A DNA stretch of 64,000 nt from Nitrospira sp. SG-bin2. GTDB taxonomy: Bacteria > Nitrospirota > Nitrospiria > Nitrospirales > Nitrospiraceae. Made by a program: the position numbers and the translations under genes. Where the stretch lies: NCBI GenBank assembly GCA_002083405.1, contig LVWT01000049.1:186001-250000 (forward strand), given 5' to 3'. The first letter of the stretch is position 1. Every line of letters starts with the position of its first letter. The notes below the pieces were generated by a model. It did no database searches and was not told the origin of the DNA. It saw nothing but the letters and a program-made list of their open reading frames with translations. Below are positions 43,990 to 52,643 of this stretch, piece after piece.

Positions 43990-44170
43990 GAGCCTGTCCG
44001 ACAGGGACCGTTCTACTGCGGCGAACGATCCACGCCCATCTGCGTCGTTCTCGGCCCGAAAAAATCCTCACCGTATTGCAGCGAATACGCTTCCGGTTTT
44101 TCCGAGCCTCTGGCCTTGCAGCTGGCCGCGCCTCCTTCGCCTCGTCACGAAGGCCATGTCGGTCAGGCTC
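43990..44170. mobile_element. 181-bp MITE-like element M1 upstream of metG
   Basis: The ends are GAGCCTGTCCGACA (43990-44003) and TGTCGGTCAGGCTC (44157-44170), inverted with 13 of 14 matching. The interior is itself imperfectly palindromic, with a central hairpin around CGTATT/AATACG. It encodes no protein. Its right edge touches the holB stop codon, and it forms the upstream region of metG. No clear target duplication is seen. Confidence 0.75.
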
Positions 44171-45199
44171 CTAGGCCGGCGCCCCGGTTTGGGCGAGGCC
44201 GAGGGCGTCGCGTAGACGGAGGAGAATTGTTTCCAGCGCCATGTGCACATTCAGGTGGCGTGTCGCCTGTTGCTCCGTGCGCTCGATCTCATTGAGCAGA
44301 TCCAGCAACGAGCCGACATCGGCCTGTCTGGCGTACCGGTGGAGTTGTTCTATCTCGTCAAGATGGAGCAGATGCTCTCGATCGCCGCCGACGAGCACGA
44401 TGACGAGATCGCGAATCCACCGGCGGAGCCAGGTGAGCACCTCGACGCCGCGGTCGGCTTTTGCCAAACTTTCAGCTGATGTCAGGATGTTGGTAATGGA
44501 TGTCAGGGCAGCCGGTGCTACCAGGTCGAGGCATTCGCGCTGTCGCGCGCGCAGGGATTCAAGATCCAAGGTGAGGGCCTCTCCAATACGGCCTTCGGTG
44601 AAAAGAGTCAGGAAGTGCGTGTCACTCGGCGGGAGTTCCCGTTTTAAGATCAACGCGGCTTCTATTTGTGTGTGAGCAGGCGGTGAGAATCGAAGCGATT
44701 GACAGCGCGAACGAATCGTGATCGGCAGTGCCTGCGGGCGGCTGGAGATCAAGATGAACAGCCCATGTCCCGGCGGTTCCTCCAGTGTCTTGAGCAGCGC
44801 GTTAGCCGCGCCGATCGTCAATCGATCAGCATCATCGATCAGGCAAATTTTTCGCTCTCCCATCAACGGCCGGTAGATAAACTGTTGTTCAAGATCACGC
44901 ACCTGTTCAATCTTGATCTGCGGGACAGCCAATTCCTGGTCCGGTTCGATCACGACGAAGTCGGGATGAGTCCGCGCGATAATCTGTACGCAGGATCGAC
45001 AGAGGCCGCAACTGTCCTGATCATCCGCCGGGTAGGGGCGCTCGCAATTCAAGGCTTGCGCCAGCCGCATGGCGGTCAGCGCTTTTCCGATATGGGCCTC
45101 GCCATGAAAGAGGTAGGCATGGGCCAATCGCCCGTGGCTCAGCGCCGCTTTGATCGAGGCGATCGGACGCTCGTGGCCGGTGATGTCGTGAAAGGGCAT
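44171..45199 (-). CDS. holB: DNA polymerase III subunit delta'
   Basis: This 342-residue clamp-loader AAA+ subunit has LAHAYLFHGEAHIGK in place of a full Walker A, the zinc-binding CGLCRSC, HPDFVVIEPD, and the LIDDADRLTIGAANALLKTLEEPP block with the SRCQ sensor. Loss of a perfect P-loop is normal for delta'. It is two bases before the end of tmk in the same direction (tmk-holB), the usual order. Confidence 0.92.
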   Translation of the reverse strand: MPFHDITGHERPIASIKAALSHGRLAHAYLFHGEAHIGKALTAMRLAQALNCERPYPADDQDSCGLCRSCVQIIARTHPDFVVIEPDQELAVPQIKIEQVRDLEQQFIYRPLMGERKICLIDDADRLTIGAANALLKTLEEPPGHGLFILISSRPQALPITIRSRCQSLRFSPPAHTQIEAALILKRELPPSDTHFLTLFTEGRIGEALTLDLESLRARQRECLDLVAPAALTSITNILTSAESLAKADRGVEVLTWLRRWIRDLVIVLVGGDREHLLHLDEIEQLHRYARQADVGSLLDLLNEIERTEQQATRHLNVHMALETILLRLRDALGLAQTGAPA

Positions 45200-45202
45200 C
45201 GG

Positions 45203-45877
45203 TTATCGCCGCCGTCGCTTGGGGGCCTGTACGGTGCGCAGCCAACTCAGTACGAGTGTTTCCACGGTGGTTGCGACGGAGTCCAGAGAGGGCTGCGCAT
45301 CGATGATTTTGATTCGCCGCGGCTCGCGTTTCGCCAACGCATGAAATCCGGCGCGGACGTCGGAATGAAACCGGCGAGTTTCCAAGTCGAGCCGGTTCTG
45401 GCCACCGGCCTGTCCGCGCCGCCGTCGGAGTCCGACTCCGATGGGGGCATCGAACAACAATGTAAGATGCGGGGTGAGCCCGCCTGTCGCCCACTCGTTC
45501 ATCGCGCGTAATTGCTTCAGATCGAGTCCACGGGCGTATCCTTGATAGGCTATCGTGGAATCGGAAAACCGGTCACAGACGACCAACTTTCCACGCGAGA
45601 GCGCCGGCCTGATTACATGATCGACATGTTGGCGGCGGGCGGCGAGTATGAGCAGCGCTTCTGTTTCCGGAGCGATGGCTTCATCGGAGCGGTCGAGTAA
45701 AATACCGCGAAGCCGTTCTGCGACTAACGTCCCTCCCGGTTCTCTTGTATGCAGGACATCATAACCCTGTGCAGTCAGTAATTGGCACAGGCGGAGGGCC
45801 TGTGTGGTTTTCCCGCTGCCCTCGCCCCCCTCCAGCGTCATGAAGATGCCTGTAAGGTTTCGTGATGATAACGACAA
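45203..45877 (-). CDS. tmk: Thymidylate kinase
   Basis: This protein of about 224 residues makes dTDP from dTMP. It has the P-loop LEGGEGSGKTT, TREPGGT, DRFSDSTIAYQGYARG and an Arg-rich LID (GLRRRRGQ). TTG 45877 is taken as the start because AGGAG lies six bases ahead; ATG 45841 is a shorter alternative that leaves one residue before the P-loop strand. The C-terminus is Arg/Lys-rich. It is in an operon with holB. Confidence 0.92.
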   Translation of the reverse strand: MSLSSRNLTGIFMTLEGGEGSGKTTQALRLCQLLTAQGYDVLHTREPGGTLVAERLRGILLDRSDEAIAPETEALLILAARRQHVDHVIRPALSRGKLVVCDRFSDSTIAYQGYARGLDLKQLRAMNEWATGGLTPHLTLLFDAPIGVGLRRRRGQAGGQNRLDLETRRFHSDVRAGFHALAKREPRRIKIIDAQPSLDSVATTVETLVLSWLRTVQAPKRRRR

Positions 45878-46009
45878 CGGCGACTCCTGATGGTTTAAGA
45901 ATTTCGGAGGCGATCCTATGACAGGCCCAGGTGAATAGCAAGGTAGGATTGTGAGAGGTGTCCAGGCCGAGACCAGTCATCTAACCCATTGAAAATAGCA
46001 ATAAAAAGC

Positions 46010-46039
46010 TTGCGGCATCTGTAAATAACTCTGTATGAT
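46010..46039 (+). promoter_or_regulatory. Sigma70-type promoter for the DUF502 gene
   Basis: TTGCGG (46010-46015), an 18-base spacer and TATGAT (46034-46039) are seen here. An AT-rich stretch (GAAAATAGCAATAAAAAG) just upstream could act as an UP element. The leader is about 45 bases. Confidence 0.5.
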
Positions 46040-46090
46040 GAGCCACTATAAGTATTACCTTCTATTGGGCTTATTGCGAACCTGGACACG

Positions 46091-46759
46091 ATGCTGAAAC
46101 CCGCTTTAAAACGCTATTTTTTGACCGGTCTCCTTGTGGTCACCCCGATCTGGGGAACGATCCTTATTCTGAAGACCCTGTTTGTCACGGTGGATGGCAT
46201 CTTGGGCGATATTGTCGCTCGGCTGGCCCCCAGTCATTATGTGCCTGGACTGGGTATCGTGATGCTCATTCTGTTGATCTTTTTAGCCGGATTACTCACG
46301 GCCAACTTTATGGGCCGGGCGGTGGTGACGATTTGGGAGGGCTGGCTGGCTCGTCTCCCGTTGGTTCGAGGAATCTACTCGACCTTGAAGTCCATGATGG
46401 ATATTCTTTCATTTTCCGATCATGGTTCATACCGCCGTGTGGTGTTAATTCAATTTCCCAAGAATGGTCACTACTGTTTTGCGTTTGTGACGGGAGTGAC
46501 GAAGGGAGAGACGACGACACTGAGCCAGGACCCATTGGTCCATGTGTATGTGCCGACGTCGCCTAATCCGACGTCCGGATATTTTCTTTTAGTCCCTGAG
46601 CGGGAAGTGACGTCGGTGGATATCAGCGTGGAAGAGGCGATGAAGCTGATTGTGTCGGGCGGACTGTATTCGCCGTCAACTCCGTTGACGACGGGGCTTA
46701 ATGTCGATGCCAAGTGGAAGCAAGTCAAGCAGCCGGATGCAGGAGTGCCCATCGGATGA
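46091..46759 (+). CDS. DUF502 family membrane protein
   Basis: This 222-residue protein has two N-terminal membrane helices (about 8-30 and 55-80) and a cytoplasmic or periplasmic beta-rich part. The segments RYFLTGLLVVTPIWGTILI, PLVRGIYSTLKSMMD and YVPTSPNPTSGYFLLVP are characteristic of DUF502 (COG2928). Function is unknown; plant relatives (LCV/COV) affect vesicle traffic. It is followed by glmU after 29 bases. Confidence 0.88.
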   Translation: MLKPALKRYFLTGLLVVTPIWGTILILKTLFVTVDGILGDIVARLAPSHYVPGLGIVMLILLIFLAGLLTANFMGRAVVTIWEGWLARLPLVRGIYSTLKSMMDILSFSDHGSYRRVVLIQFPKNGHYCFAFVTGVTKGETTTLSQDPLVHVYVPTSPNPTSGYFLLVPEREVTSVDISVEEAMKLIVSGGLYSPSTPLTTGLNVDAKWKQVKQPDAGVPIG

Positions 46760-46788
46760 TGCAGGATTAGGATGATCGAGGGGGTTCG

Positions 46789-48348
46789 ATGAAATCGTTG
46801 CCGGATCGCCGCAGGGGCGAACCACAGCTTCGTGGGCTTAGTGTGGTCGTCATGGCCGCAGGGCAGGGTACACGCATGCGGTCCAAGCGCGCCAAGGTGT
46901 TGCATCGAGTCGCCGGCCATCCCATGGTTCTCTATGCCGTCGATCTGGCACTACAGATGGCCGGGCATCGGATTGCGGTTGTCGTCGGGCACCAGGCCGA
47001 TGATGTTCGGAAGGCGATTCAGGCGGGGATCGCGGACAAGACGGGAGCTGACTCGGTGACCATTGTTGAGCAGGCGGAGCAACGTGGGACCGGCCATGCG
47101 GTGCTGCAAAGTCGCCCGGTGTTCTTTGGAGGAAAAGAACCGCGTCCGACAAACTATCTGATTCTCAACGGCGATACCCCGCTGCTGAAGGATCGCACGG
47201 TGCGTGAACTGCTGCGCGTCCATCACTCAGAGGGGGCGACGGTGACCATCCTCACCGCAATGTTGGAGAGCCCGGGCGGGTATGGACGCGTGATTCGGCG
47301 GCAGCCCAGTGGAAGTCATCAGGGTGGGGTGGCGTCGTCCGAGGTTCTCAAGATCGTAGAGGACCGGGATACCACTCCCGCCGAACGGGCTGTGAAGGAA
47401 ATCAACGTGGGGACGTACGTAGTATCGGGCGAATTTCTTTTCGGCGCGCTCGACAAGCTGGAACCGCATAATGCACAGGGCGAGTTTTATCTCACCGACA
47501 TCGTGCGGATGGCGGTAGCGCAAGGGCAGCGGGTCGTCGCCGTGACGCTTCAGGATCCGGAAGAGGGTTTGGGTGTGAACACCAGGCAACAGCTGGCCGA
47601 GGCGGAACAGGTTGTCCGGCAACAGGTCCGTGAACGGTGGCTTGACGCGGGTGTGACGATGCTGGATCCCGGCTCCGTCTGGATTGATGCCGCCGTGACG
47701 ATCGGGAAAGATACGGTGCTCCATCCGAATGTGACGCTTGAAGGCGGAACCGAAATCGGCGAAGACTGTATCCTTCGTTCCCATTCACGGCTGACGGATT
47801 GCCAAGTGGGCGATCGTGTGGAGATTCTAGATCACTGTGTGCTTCGTGAGTCGCGAATTGAAGACGATGCGACGGTCGGTCCCTTTGTCCATCTGCGGCC
47901 AGGCGTTCTCGTGAGGCGCACAGCCAAAGTGGGGAATTTCGTCGAAATGAAGAAGACGGACCTGGGGGAAGGATCAAAAGCCAACCACCTCAGCTATCTC
48001 GGCGATGCAAAGATCGGCAAAGGGGTCAACATCGGGGCCGGGACGATTACGTGCAACTATGACGGAGTCCATAAACATCAAACGACGATCGGGGATAACG
48101 TTTTTCTCGGCAGCGATACGCAATTGGTTGCCCCGGTGACGGTGGGGGACGGCGCGGTCATTGCTGCCGGGACGACTGTCACAGTTGATGTGCCGGCTGA
48201 CTCGCTGGCGATCTCGCGTGAACCACAGAAGAACCTCGCGGATTGGGCGGCCAAACGGCGTATCATGTTCGAGCGTAACTCTGCCGGTGAACCACAGCCG
48301 GCTGGGGATCGAAAGTCCGCCGCGGGGCCCAAGAGAAAGGGGAGGTAG
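46789..48348 (+). CDS. glmU: Bifunctional UDP-GlcNAc pyrophosphorylase / glucosamine-1-P acetyltransferase
   Basis: This 519-residue enzyme makes UDP-GlcNAc. The N-terminal uridylyltransferase has VVMAAGQGTRMRSKRAKVLH (18-37) and GDTPLL. The C-terminal left-handed beta-helix (from about 270) has YDGVHKHQTTIGDNVFLG and FVEMKKTDLGEGSKANHLSY. The tail is longer than usual and basic (RKSAAGPKRKGR). It is next to glmS, so both steps from fructose-6-P are together. UDP-GlcNAc supplies peptidoglycan, lipid A and the O-antigen genes at the start of the window. Confidence 0.94.
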   Translation: MKSLPDRRRGEPQLRGLSVVVMAAGQGTRMRSKRAKVLHRVAGHPMVLYAVDLALQMAGHRIAVVVGHQADDVRKAIQAGIADKTGADSVTIVEQAEQRGTGHAVLQSRPVFFGGKEPRPTNYLILNGDTPLLKDRTVRELLRVHHSEGATVTILTAMLESPGGYGRVIRRQPSGSHQGGVASSEVLKIVEDRDTTPAERAVKEINVGTYVVSGEFLFGALDKLEPHNAQGEFYLTDIVRMAVAQGQRVVAVTLQDPEEGLGVNTRQQLAEAEQVVRQQVRERWLDAGVTMLDPGSVWIDAAVTIGKDTVLHPNVTLEGGTEIGEDCILRSHSRLTDCQVGDRVEILDHCVLRESRIEDDATVGPFVHLRPGVLVRRTAKVGNFVEMKKTDLGEGSKANHLSYLGDAKIGKGVNIGAGTITCNYDGVHKHQTTIGDNVFLGSDTQLVAPVTVGDGAVIAAGTTVTVDVPADSLAISREPQKNLADWAAKRRIMFERNSAGEPQPAGDRKSAAGPKRKGR

Positions 48349-48356
48349 CAACGTTT

Positions 48357-50186
48357 ATGTGTGGCATTGTCGGTTATGTCGGTAACCAGGACGCGGTTCC
48401 TATCTTGGTTGGTGGATTGGCAAAGCTCGAATATCGTGGCTACGACTCTGCCGGAGTTGCAGTGCTGCAAGGGGAGAAGATTACCGTTCGACGGAGTGTG
48501 GGCAAGCTGGTCAATCTGCAAAAGTCCCTCAAAGACAATGAGATCAAGGGAACGGTGGGAATCGGACATACCAGATGGGCTACCCATGGAAAACCGTCGG
48601 AGCAAAATGCCCACCCGCACCGTTCCGATGGTTGTGTGCTCGTGCATAACGGTATCATCGAGAACTATCAGCCCCTCAAATTGCAGTTGGAGAAGGAGGG
48701 GTACAAGTTTGAATCGGAAACCGATACGGAGGTGGTCGCTCACCTGATCGGGTGGTATCTCAAGTCCCAGGGAACCCTTGCCGCTGCGGTTCGTGCTGCG
48801 ACGAAGGATATCCGCGGCAGTTATGCTATCGCGGTGATTTCGGAGCGTGAGCCGGGGATGCTGGTGGCGGCACGATCCGGTTGTCCGCTTGTGGTGGGGA
48901 AAAACCAGCAGGGAGGATTTGTCGCTTCCGATGTCATGGCCATGCTGGCCCATACTCGCGACGTGATCTACCTTGAGGAAGGCGACCTGGCAGTCGTTTC
49001 GGCTTCCGAGATTCACTTGACCGGCATCGAGGGTGATCCGGTCAAACGGAAGTCTACGAAGATTACATGGGATGCGTCAGCAATTGAAAAAAGTGGGTTT
49101 CCACATTTCATGCTGAAGGAGATTCACGAGCAGCCTCAAACCATTCTGGATACCATGCGCGGCCGGTATTCTTATGAGATCGGGGAAGCCGATTTGCCCG
49201 ACATCGGTTTGACGTCCAGCCAGTTCGCCACGGTCGAAAGAATCTGGATTGCCGCCTGTGGAACGTCCTGGCATGCCGGTCTGGTCGGGAAATATCTTCT
49301 GGAAGAGTTGGCACGGATTCCCGTCCAGGTCGATATCGCTAGTGAGTTTCGCTACCGCAATCCGCTGGTCCAGAAGAATGATTTATTCATAGCCATTTCC
49401 CAATCCGGGGAAACAGCCGATACGTTGGCAGCTCTACGAGAAGCGAAACAGAAGGGTGCCCGCGTGGTGTCGATCGTCAATGTGGTCGGCAGCACACTCG
49501 CCCGCGAGTCGGACGGGGTCCTGTACACCCACTGTGGGCCGGAAATCGGAGTAGCATCGACCAAGGCATTTACTGCGCAGCTCACCGCGCTCTATTTATT
49601 GGCGTTGCATTGTGCGCGTGCCCGTAATGCCATGACCGTCGCCGATGGGAAGGCGTGGTTGGATCGGCTTGTCCAGCTTCCGGCACTTGTTGAGCGGGTG
49701 CTTGGTCGTGAAGCGGAAATCATGGCTATTGCCAAGCGTTATTACAAAAAGCGGAACTTTCTGTTTCTTGGCCGCGGGATCAATTATCCAATTGCGCTGG
49801 AGGGCTCACTGAAGTTGAAGGAAACGTCCTACATTCATGCCGAGGGTTATCCGGCCGGTGAGATGAAGCACGGGCCGATTGCGTTGATCGACAAGGATAT
49901 GCCGATCGTCATGCTGGCGCCGCGTGACCGATTGTATGAAAAAACGGTAAGCAATCTGATGGAAGTGAAGGCGCGGCGCGCGCCGGTGATCGCCTTTGTG
50001 GCGGAGGGAGAGCGTGATTTGGGAAAGGTCGCCGACGCCGTATTTACTGTTCCCGATACCCATCCGATGATGTCGCCGATTCTGTTTACGATTCCCTTGC
50101 AGTTGTTGGCGTATCATATCGCAGTCTTGCGCGGGGCGGATGTGGATCAGCCGAGAAACCTTGCCAAGAGCGTGACAGTAGAATAG
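48357..50186 (+). CDS. glmS: Glutamine-fructose-6-phosphate aminotransferase (isomerizing)
   Basis: This 609-residue protein has the catalytic Cys right after Met (MCGIVGYVG), an N-terminal glutaminase domain with RWATHGKPSEQNAHPH, two SIS domains (AISQSGETADTLAALR) and the C-terminal PRNLAKSVTVE end. It makes glucosamine-6-P, feeding GlmU. It lies eight bases after glmU. No glmS ribozyme-like sequence was seen upstream; the short gap excludes one. Confidence 0.95.
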   Translation: MCGIVGYVGNQDAVPILVGGLAKLEYRGYDSAGVAVLQGEKITVRRSVGKLVNLQKSLKDNEIKGTVGIGHTRWATHGKPSEQNAHPHRSDGCVLVHNGIIENYQPLKLQLEKEGYKFESETDTEVVAHLIGWYLKSQGTLAAAVRAATKDIRGSYAIAVISEREPGMLVAARSGCPLVVGKNQQGGFVASDVMAMLAHTRDVIYLEEGDLAVVSASEIHLTGIEGDPVKRKSTKITWDASAIEKSGFPHFMLKEIHEQPQTILDTMRGRYSYEIGEADLPDIGLTSSQFATVERIWIAACGTSWHAGLVGKYLLEELARIPVQVDIASEFRYRNPLVQKNDLFIAISQSGETADTLAALREAKQKGARVVSIVNVVGSTLARESDGVLYTHCGPEIGVASTKAFTAQLTALYLLALHCARARNAMTVADGKAWLDRLVQLPALVERVLGREAEIMAIAKRYYKKRNFLFLGRGINYPIALEGSLKLKETSYIHAEGYPAGEMKHGPIALIDKDMPIVMLAPRDRLYEKTVSNLMEVKARRAPVIAFVAEGERDLGKVADAVFTVPDTHPMMSPILFTIPLQLLAYHIAVLRGADVDQPRNLAKSVTVE

Positions 50187-50189
50187 CAA

Positions 50190-50260
50190 AAGACTGTTTG
50201 TGTGGTTTGTTTCGTTTGTTTAGTTGAACCAGATAAACCAAACCAACCAAAGGAACAGAC
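50190..50260. repeat. Family B palindrome, copy 3, between glmS and gatC
   Basis: The left arm has GACTGTTTGTGTGGTTTGTT and the right arm has ACCAGATAAACCAAACCAACC, with the shared TAGTTGAA loop word. It fills the gap, and the right arm runs up to the gatC ribosome site (AGGAACAGACGT). Confidence 0.85.
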
Positions 50261-50262
50261 GT

Positions 50263-50556
50263 ATGCAGATTAGCAGGCAGGATGTCGAGAAAGTCGCGAC
50301 GCTGGCTCGGCTGCATGTGACCGAGAGTGAAAAGGCTGCATTTGCCAAGCAGTTGAGCGAAATTCTGGCCCATGTTGAACAGCTGAGTCGGTACGACACG
50401 TCAGGAGTCGAGCCGACCGCGACAGTAATGGGACAGGTCAATGTATTTCGAGACGACGTTGTCCGGCCGTCGTTACCGACAGAGAAAGCCTTGGCCAATG
50501 CCCCGGAACGTGAAGGGGACGGGTTCTGTGTGCCTAAAATCATAGAGGAGCGTTAA
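50263..50556 (+). CDS. gatC: Asp-tRNA(Asn)/Glu-tRNA(Gln) amidotransferase subunit C
   Basis: This 97-residue GatC has VEKVATLARLHVTESEKAAF, LSEILAHVEQL and VFRDDVVRPSLP, all standard. It stabilises the GatA-GatB pair, which makes Gln-tRNA or Asn-tRNA by transamidation. ATG 50263 is used; the open frame upstream only reads repeat-derived Asn/Gln/Thr. It is the first gene of a spread-out gat cluster. Confidence 0.92.
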   Translation: MQISRQDVEKVATLARLHVTESEKAAFAKQLSEILAHVEQLSRYDTSGVEPTATVMGQVNVFRDDVVRPSLPTEKALANAPEREGDGFCVPKIIEER

Positions 50557-50622
50557 CCGTCCTGCGTCAACCGTCATTCGGGAAATCCCGGAATGACAAA
50601 TGGCCAGTGACGAATGACGAGA
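50556..50622. repeat. Small palindromic stretch before panD
   Basis: GTCATTCGGG and CCCGGAATGAC form a near-perfect stem around AAAT. CGTCAACCGTCATTC before it and GTGACGAATGACG after it repeat the same words. It lies in the gatC-panD gap. Confidence 0.5.
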
Positions 50623-50627
50623 TATTG

Positions 50628-50984
50628 ATGTTTCGACAAATGCTACGTTCGAAAATCCATCGTGCTACGGTGACCGGTGCGCATCTGGAATATGAGGGCA
50701 GTCTGACCATCGATCAAGATTTGATGGAGGCGGCCGGCATTCTTCCCTATGAAGCCATCGTCTGCTCCAACTTGAACAACGGCGAGCGGTTCATGACCTA
50801 TGCGATCAATGGCAAGCGAGGCAACGGAGATATCATTTTGAACGGACCCACGGCTAGAAAAGCCGCCGTCGGCGATCAAATTATCATCTTTTGCTACGAG
50901 TACTACAGTGATGAAGAAATCAAAAAACACGCGCCAAAGATCGTGCGAGTGAATGAGAAGAATCGCATCGTCAAGGTAGGCTGA
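50628..50984 (+). CDS. panD: Aspartate 1-decarboxylase proenzyme
   Basis: This 118-residue pyruvoyl enzyme makes beta-alanine for pantothenate. The self-cleavage site Gly24-Ser25 lies in HLEYEGSLTID, exactly as in the family, and NGERFMTYAI and GDIILNGPTARKAAVGD follow. ATG 50628 gives the normal length. It is placed between gatC and gatA, which is unusual, with repeats on both sides. Confidence 0.94.
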   Translation: MFRQMLRSKIHRATVTGAHLEYEGSLTIDQDLMEAAGILPYEAIVCSNLNNGERFMTYAINGKRGNGDIILNGPTARKAAVGDQIIIFCYEYYSDEEIKKHAPKIVRVNEKNRIVKVG

Positions 50985-51058
50985 CATGCGCGTACGCTCA
51001 CAGGCTGACAGGGTGCCTAAGCGAAGTCCCTCTTGTCAGCGTGTCGTCTTGCGCGCAT
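50979..51058. repeat. GCTGACAG-type palindrome (family C, copy 2)
   Basis: The left arm has GCTGACATGCGCG and CAGGCTGACAGGG. The right arm has CCCTCTTGTCAGCGTG and GCGCGCAT inverted. It overlaps the last codons of panD and fills the gap to gatA. Confidence 0.75.
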
Positions 51059-51081
51059 CTCAGCGGGTTTGCTGAACGGCT

Positions 51082-52548
51082 ATGTCGATCCATAAACTGT
51101 CATTGTGCGAGCTCCAGAAGAAGTTTTCCGCCGGCGAGGTGAGCGCGGCTGAGATTGTGCGCGCGTATGCTCTGCGTATCGGCCAAGTGGAGCCGAAGGT
51201 TAAAGCGTTTGTGACGCAGGTAATGGACGCCGCATCGGCTCAGGCAGAGGCCTTGGATCGGCATCTCAAAGGATGGCGCAAAACGAAGCCGTTGACGGGA
51301 ATGCCGCTTGCGATCAAGGACAACCTCTGTACGGAAGGCGTGGCGACGACGTGCAGCTCGCGCATGCTACAACACTTCGTGCCGCCGTACGATGCGACAG
51401 TCGTCGCCAAGCTGCGTGAGCAGGACTACATTTTATTGGGCAAGACGAATCTGGATGAGTTTGCCATGGGGTCTTCCACTGAGAATTCCGCCTTTGGACC
51501 CAGTCGCAATCCATGGGACCTTCATCGCGTACCGGGGGGGTCGAGCGGAGGGTCTGCAGCGGCAGTGGCGGCGGACGAGTGTGTTGCGGCGCTCGGGTCC
51601 GATACGGGTGGCTCGATCCGTCAACCGGCGGCGTTCTGCGGCGTGGTCGGGTTGAAGCCGACGTATGGGCGGGTGTCGCGGTACGGTCTCGTTGCATTTG
51701 CGTCCTCGCTCGATCAAATCGGCCCGATCACGAAGGATGTCCGAGATGCGGCATTCTTGCTCAACGCCATTGCCGGCCACGATCCGATGGATTCCACGTC
51801 GGCGGATCGTCCTGTTCCCGATTATATGAAAGCACTGGCAAAGAAGGATCTGAAGAAGGTGCGAGTGGGCGTGCCGAGAGAGTTTTTTGCCGAAGGGCTT
51901 GATCCGGATGTGGCCCAAGCGGTCACCGTCGCGATTGAGGAATTGAAACAGCTTGGAGCCGAGATCAAGGAGATCCAGTTGCCGAGGACAGACGCCGCGG
52001 TGGCGGTGTATTACGTGCTCGCAACAGCCGAAGCCAGCTCGAATCTTGCCCGTTTCGACGGGGTGAAGTTTGGGCTGCGCGCGAAAGAAACGAAGGATCT
52101 GTTGGATTTGTACATGAAGACGAGACAAGAGGGGTTTGGGCCGGAAGTGAAGCGCCGGATTATGTTGGGGACCTATGTGCTCAGCGCCGGCTACTACGAT
52201 GCCTACTATGGCAAGGCGCAGGCCGTGCGCACGCTGGTCTGCCAGGATTTCGACGCGGCGTTCAAGGAGGTCGATGTCATTGTGACGCCGGCGACGCCGA
52301 CTCCTGCCTTCAAGCTTGGTGAGAAGAGCGAAGATCCGCTGCAGATGTATTTGTCCGATATCTTCACGATCTCGGTCAATCTTGCCGGGCTGCCGGCTAT
52401 TGCGCTGCCCTGTGGATTGAGCAGGGGTGGCCTGCCGATTGGAATGCAGCTGATCGGCCGTGCCTTTGAAGAGGAGACGATTCTTCGCGCCGCACACGCG
52501 TATGAGCAAGCGACTCAGTGGCATGTCAAGAAGCCGGTGGTACGGTAA
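51082..52548 (+). CDS. gatA: Asp-tRNA(Asn)/Glu-tRNA(Gln) amidotransferase subunit A
   Basis: This 488-residue amidase-signature enzyme supplies ammonia from glutamine. The Ser-cisSer-Lys triad is visible: Lys in GMPLAIKDN (about 79), Ser in PGGSSGGSAAAVA (about 154) and Ser in GSDTGGSIRQPA (about 178). It is full length with the usual C-terminal GLPIGMQLIG. It works with GatC upstream and GatB downstream. Confidence 0.95.
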   Translation: MSIHKLSLCELQKKFSAGEVSAAEIVRAYALRIGQVEPKVKAFVTQVMDAASAQAEALDRHLKGWRKTKPLTGMPLAIKDNLCTEGVATTCSSRMLQHFVPPYDATVVAKLREQDYILLGKTNLDEFAMGSSTENSAFGPSRNPWDLHRVPGGSSGGSAAAVAADECVAALGSDTGGSIRQPAAFCGVVGLKPTYGRVSRYGLVAFASSLDQIGPITKDVRDAAFLLNAIAGHDPMDSTSADRPVPDYMKALAKKDLKKVRVGVPREFFAEGLDPDVAQAVTVAIEELKQLGAEIKEIQLPRTDAAVAVYYVLATAEASSNLARFDGVKFGLRAKETKDLLDLYMKTRQEGFGPEVKRRIMLGTYVLSAGYYDAYYGKAQAVRTLVCQDFDAAFKEVDVIVTPATPTPAFKLGEKSEDPLQMYLSDIFTISVNLAGLPAIALPCGLSRGGLPIGMQLIGRAFEEETILRAAHAYEQATQWHVKKPVVR

Positions 52549-52634
52549 GGTGTGAGTAGTAAGTGGTGAGGGGTAAGGCGAATCAGGAGCAAGAAGCGGG
52601 ATAGTCTAGTTACCCCTGACGCCTCACGCCTAAC
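52546..52634. repeat. Heptad repeat palindrome (family A) after gatA
   Basis: The left arm reads GAGTAGT, AAGTGGT, GAGGGGT, AAGGCG (52546-52580). The right arm has TTACCCCTGACGCCTCACGC inverted (52610-52634). It begins at the gatA stop codon and ends just before the GGAGGAATT ribosome site of the next gene. Confidence 0.8.
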
Positions 52635-52643
52635 GGAGGAATT

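Noticed and set aside
48078..49016. 312-codon - strand frame opposite glmU/glmS
   Set aside because: It is antisense to two clear genes that are eight bases apart.
50164..50260. Genomic island or integrase attachment site at the glmS 3' end (a known Tn7 target)
   Set aside because: The downstream sequence is a family B palindrome that also occurs at three non-glmS sites. No transposase or Tn7-type end is present.
51433..52524. 363-codon - strand frame opposite gatA
   Set aside because: This is a shadow frame of a GC-rich gene. The sense strand has the full amidase triad.
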